From Moraxella catarrhalis (lineage in GTDB: Bacteria; Pseudomonadota; Gammaproteobacteria; Pseudomonadales; Moraxellaceae): DNA of 16,423 nt. The notes below the pieces were generated by a model. It was not told where the DNA came from and made no database searches. It was given only the letters and a program-made list of their open reading frames with translations. Of this stretch, positions 13,436 to 16,423 are shown one piece after another; position 1 is the first letter of the stretch; each line of letters begins with the position of its first letter. The translations under genes and the position numbers were made by a program. The stretch spans positions 1 to 16,423 of the forward strand of contig NZ_LWAH01000015.1 in NCBI RefSeq assembly GCF_001632285.1. Reading direction: 5' to 3'.

Positions 13436-15256
13436 ATGTTAACTTACAAAGCCCCTTTGCGTGATATTAAATTTTTAATAAATGAGATGCTTGACTATCA
13501 AGCACATTATAAAACACTGGATAATGGTGCTGCCGCAGATCCTGAGTCGGTGGATATGATCCTAGAAGGCTTTGCAGATTTTGCTGAAAATATCTTAGCA
13601 CCGCTATATCAGCCTGCCGATGCCGAAGGCTGTACTTTTAAAGATGGAGAGGTGACGACACCAACTGGCTTTAAAGAAGCTTATCAGCAATTTGTTGAAG
13701 GTGGCTGGCAAGCAATCAGCTACCCAGAAAAATTTGGTGGCATGAACCTACCTATGTCTTTAAATCTGATTAAATCAGAAATGATGGGTACTGCCAACTG
13801 GCCATGGGCAATGTATCCTGGTTTAACGACAGGTTCTATCAATACCATCTTGCAATATGGTGATGATGAACAAAAATCCGTTTATCTGCCAAAACTTATC
13901 TCAGGTGAGTGGTCTGGTACCATGTGTTTGACAGAAGCACAGTGTGGTACTGATTTAAATCAGATGAAAACTCGTGCGGTACCAAATGCAGATGGCAGTT
14001 ATGCAATCACAGGCAGTAAAATTTTCATTTCTGCAGGCGAGCATGATTTGACCGAGAATATTGTTCATATCGTTTTAGCAAGACTGCCTGATGCACCTGC
14101 AGGCACTAAAGGTATTTCATTGTTTATCGTACCCAAATTCCTACCAAATGCTGACGGTGAAGCGGATAAGAGAAATGCTGTTGCCTGCGGGTCTATTGAA
14201 CACAAAATGGGTATCACATCTTCTGCTACTTGTGTTATCAACTTTGATGGTGCGACTGGATTTTTGATTGGCGAAGCAAATAAAGGGCTTAAAGCCATGT
14301 TCACTTATATGAATACTGCTCGTATTGGTACAGGTATCCAAGGTCTGGCACATATAGAGCTGTCATTTCAAAACTCCCTACCCTATGCCAAAGAGCGTCG
14401 CTCAATGCGTGCTTTATCAGGTGTCAAAGAGCCAAATCAACCAGCTGATGCCATCATTCATCATGCTGATGTTCGCCGTATGCTACTTACCCAAAAAGCG
14501 TTTGCCGAAGGTGCTCGCTCCATGATTTATCATACCGCACGATATGCAGATAAGTTGGCAGAAGCGGTTGCTAAAGGCGATGAGACCGCCATCAAAAAGT
14601 GGGATGATAAAATGGGGTTTTTTACACCCATCCTAAAAGGGTTTTTAACTGAACTTGGTATTGAAGCTGCCAAGCATGGTCAACAAATCTATGGCGGACA
14701 CGGCTATATCAAAGAATCAGGCATGGAACTCATCGCTCGTGATGCCCGCATTGCAACACTGTATGAAGGTACGACAGGCGTACAGGCACTTGATTTATTA
14801 GGTCGCAAGGTATTATTACATGGTGGTGGTAAAGCCATACGAGATTATACCGCTGGCATTATGAAATGGTGTGGTGAATATGCACTTGACAAAGAAATGC
14901 GAAAATATGTTTGGGTACTGACCAAACTGTGTGCTGAATGGAATATGCTGACTGCTCGCTTGTTGCTGACTGCTCGTAAAGACCGTGATATTGTTTCGGC
15001 AGCTTCTGATGACTTTTTGATGTATTCAGGCTATGTGATGATGGCATATCATTGGGCACGCATGGCAGCCGTTTCATTTGATAAAATCAAAAACGGCGGA
15101 GAACAGCCCAAAGAATTTTATATTGCTAAAACTCAAACGGCTGAATTCTACTTTGAAAAAATTCTACCACGCAGTTCAGCCCATGCTGAGAGCATGACCG
15201 TGCCAAGTGAAACCATGATGCAGATGGATATTGATCATTTTGCATTTTTAGACTAA
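13436..15256 (+). CDS. Acyl-CoA dehydrogenase, long form with C-terminal extension
   Basis: A 606-residue FAD-dependent acyl-CoA dehydrogenase that would carry out the first oxidation step of beta-oxidation or of a related acyl-CoA. In order: an N-terminal helical domain (about 1-155), the beta domain with MCLTEAQCGTDL (163-174) and ITGSKIFISAG (191-201), the C-terminal helical domain with MNTARIGTGIQGLA (292-305), GQQIYGGHGYIKESGM (415-430), the proposed catalytic base Glu444 in YEGTTGVQALD, and then the extra C-terminal domain (about 470-606) seen in the roughly 600-residue subgroup that includes DmdC-like enzymes. The substrate cannot be read from sequence. The ATG at 13436 has AAAGGA upstream; 15 more residues are open before it without support. 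It stands alone between a promoter-like region and a strong terminator. Confidence 0.93.
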   Translation: MLTYKAPLRDIKFLINEMLDYQAHYKTLDNGAAADPESVDMILEGFADFAENILAPLYQPADAEGCTFKDGEVTTPTGFKEAYQQFVEGGWQAISYPEKFGGMNLPMSLNLIKSEMMGTANWPWAMYPGLTTGSINTILQYGDDEQKSVYLPKLISGEWSGTMCLTEAQCGTDLNQMKTRAVPNADGSYAITGSKIFISAGEHDLTENIVHIVLARLPDAPAGTKGISLFIVPKFLPNADGEADKRNAVACGSIEHKMGITSSATCVINFDGATGFLIGEANKGLKAMFTYMNTARIGTGIQGLAHIELSFQNSLPYAKERRSMRALSGVKEPNQPADAIIHHADVRRMLLTQKAFAEGARSMIYHTARYADKLAEAVAKGDETAIKKWDDKMGFFTPILKGFLTELGIEAAKHGQQIYGGHGYIKESGMELIARDARIATLYEGTTGVQALDLLGRKVLLHGGGKAIRDYTAGIMKWCGEYALDKEMRKYVWVLTKLCAEWNMLTARLLLTARKDRDIVSAASDDFLMYSGYVMMAYHWARMAAVSFDKIKNGGEQPKEFYIAKTQTAEFYFEKILPRSSAHAESMTVPSETMMQMDIDHFAFLD

Positions 15257-15286
15257 TGTTTGCTTTATCTAAAGCAACTATCTTTT

Positions 15287-15327
15287 AAGTAAAAAGCCCA
15301 AAACAGCTTGATTTGGGCTTTTTACTT
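15287..15327. terminator. Strong hairpin terminator after the acyl-CoA dehydrogenase gene
   Basis: A perfect 16-bp inverted repeat (15287-15302 with 15312-15327) with core AAAAAGCCCAAA / TTTGGGCTTTTT and a nine-base loop. The T-run inside the right arm gives the U-tract on the plus strand; the A-run of the left arm makes it work on the minus strand as well. Confidence 0.9.
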
Positions 15328-15355
15328 GCAATTATTTTAATCGGTCTTATATACT
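15326..15355 (+). promoter_or_regulatory. Promoter of trxB
   Basis: TTGCAA (15326-15331) and TATACT (15350-15355) are 18 nt apart. The start would be near 15362, giving a leader of about 30 nt with AGGAG before the ATG. The -35 lies at the very end of the preceding terminator. Confidence 0.6.
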
Positions 15356-15377
15356 AAGGCACAAATCAATTACTTAA

Positions 15378-16343
<966 letters not shown>

Positions 16344-16361
16344 CCTTTCAAGTTAAAATAC

Positions 16362-16392
16362 AAATGTGTTGGTCAATCCAGCACATTTTTTT
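16362..16392 (+). terminator. Intrinsic terminator of trxB
   Basis: An 11-bp stem with one G-U pair (16362-16372 with 16378-16388, AAATGTGTTGG / CCAGCACATTT), a five-base loop and a run of seven Ts. It begins 19 nt after the trxB stop. The last 30 nt of the window hold nothing I can identify. Confidence 0.88.
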
Positions 16393-16423
16393 ACACCCTT
16401 TGTCCAACAAAAAACCAAACCCT

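Overview
The window looks like a chromosomal segment of a gamma-proteobacterium of the family Moraxellaceae, most likely a Moraxella species. The grounds are an A+T-rich sequence, a Thr(UGU)-Tyr-Gly-Thr(GGU) tRNA cluster in the order that precedes tuf in gamma-proteobacteria, the enterobacterial-type blocks pabC-mltG-tmk and dapA-bamC-purC, and protein sequences of Moraxellaceae character. The genus is an inference from overall resemblance; no search was run.

Left part (1-1169). Four tRNA genes on the minus strand share one promoter and end in a hairpin terminator. Beyond the terminator, at the extreme left edge, an extended -10 promoter and a good ribosome binding site lead into a minus-strand gene of which only two codons are present; by position it is probably tuf. 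On the other side of the tRNAs is a small XRE-type regulator gene (minus).

Accessory operon (1270-4339, plus). Divergent from the XRE gene are five tightly packed genes: a WYL-domain regulator, a small AAA+ ATPase whose pore loop and second region of homology resemble the spastin/katanin/Vps4 group, a one-helix membrane protein, a soluble 135-residue protein and a protein with three membrane helices and a soluble tail. Junctions are 2 nt, ATGA, 1 nt and TGATG. A near-consensus promoter, with an inverted repeat lying across its spacer, drives it, and a symmetrical terminator shared with trpE ends it. I do not recognise this as a named system. A regulated, membrane-acting AAA machine, possibly phage defence, is the best hypothesis and is the main novelty candidate of the window.

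Housekeeping block on the minus strand (4392-12111). In transcription order: an unknown single-helix membrane protein, pabC (folate), mltG (peptidoglycan), tmk (dTTP), dapA (lysine/diaminopimelate), a strongly shortened bamC-like lipoprotein, purC (purines), a small YqfO/NIF3-type protein, and, separately promoted, trpE (tryptophan).

Right part on the plus strand (12230-16423). aroE (shikimate pathway, supplying chorismate to TrpE and to the enzymes upstream of PabC), a 47-residue very acidic peptide gene with a C-terminal Cys pair, a 606-residue acyl-CoA dehydrogenase, and trxB (thioredoxin reductase), with clear hairpin terminators after the last two.
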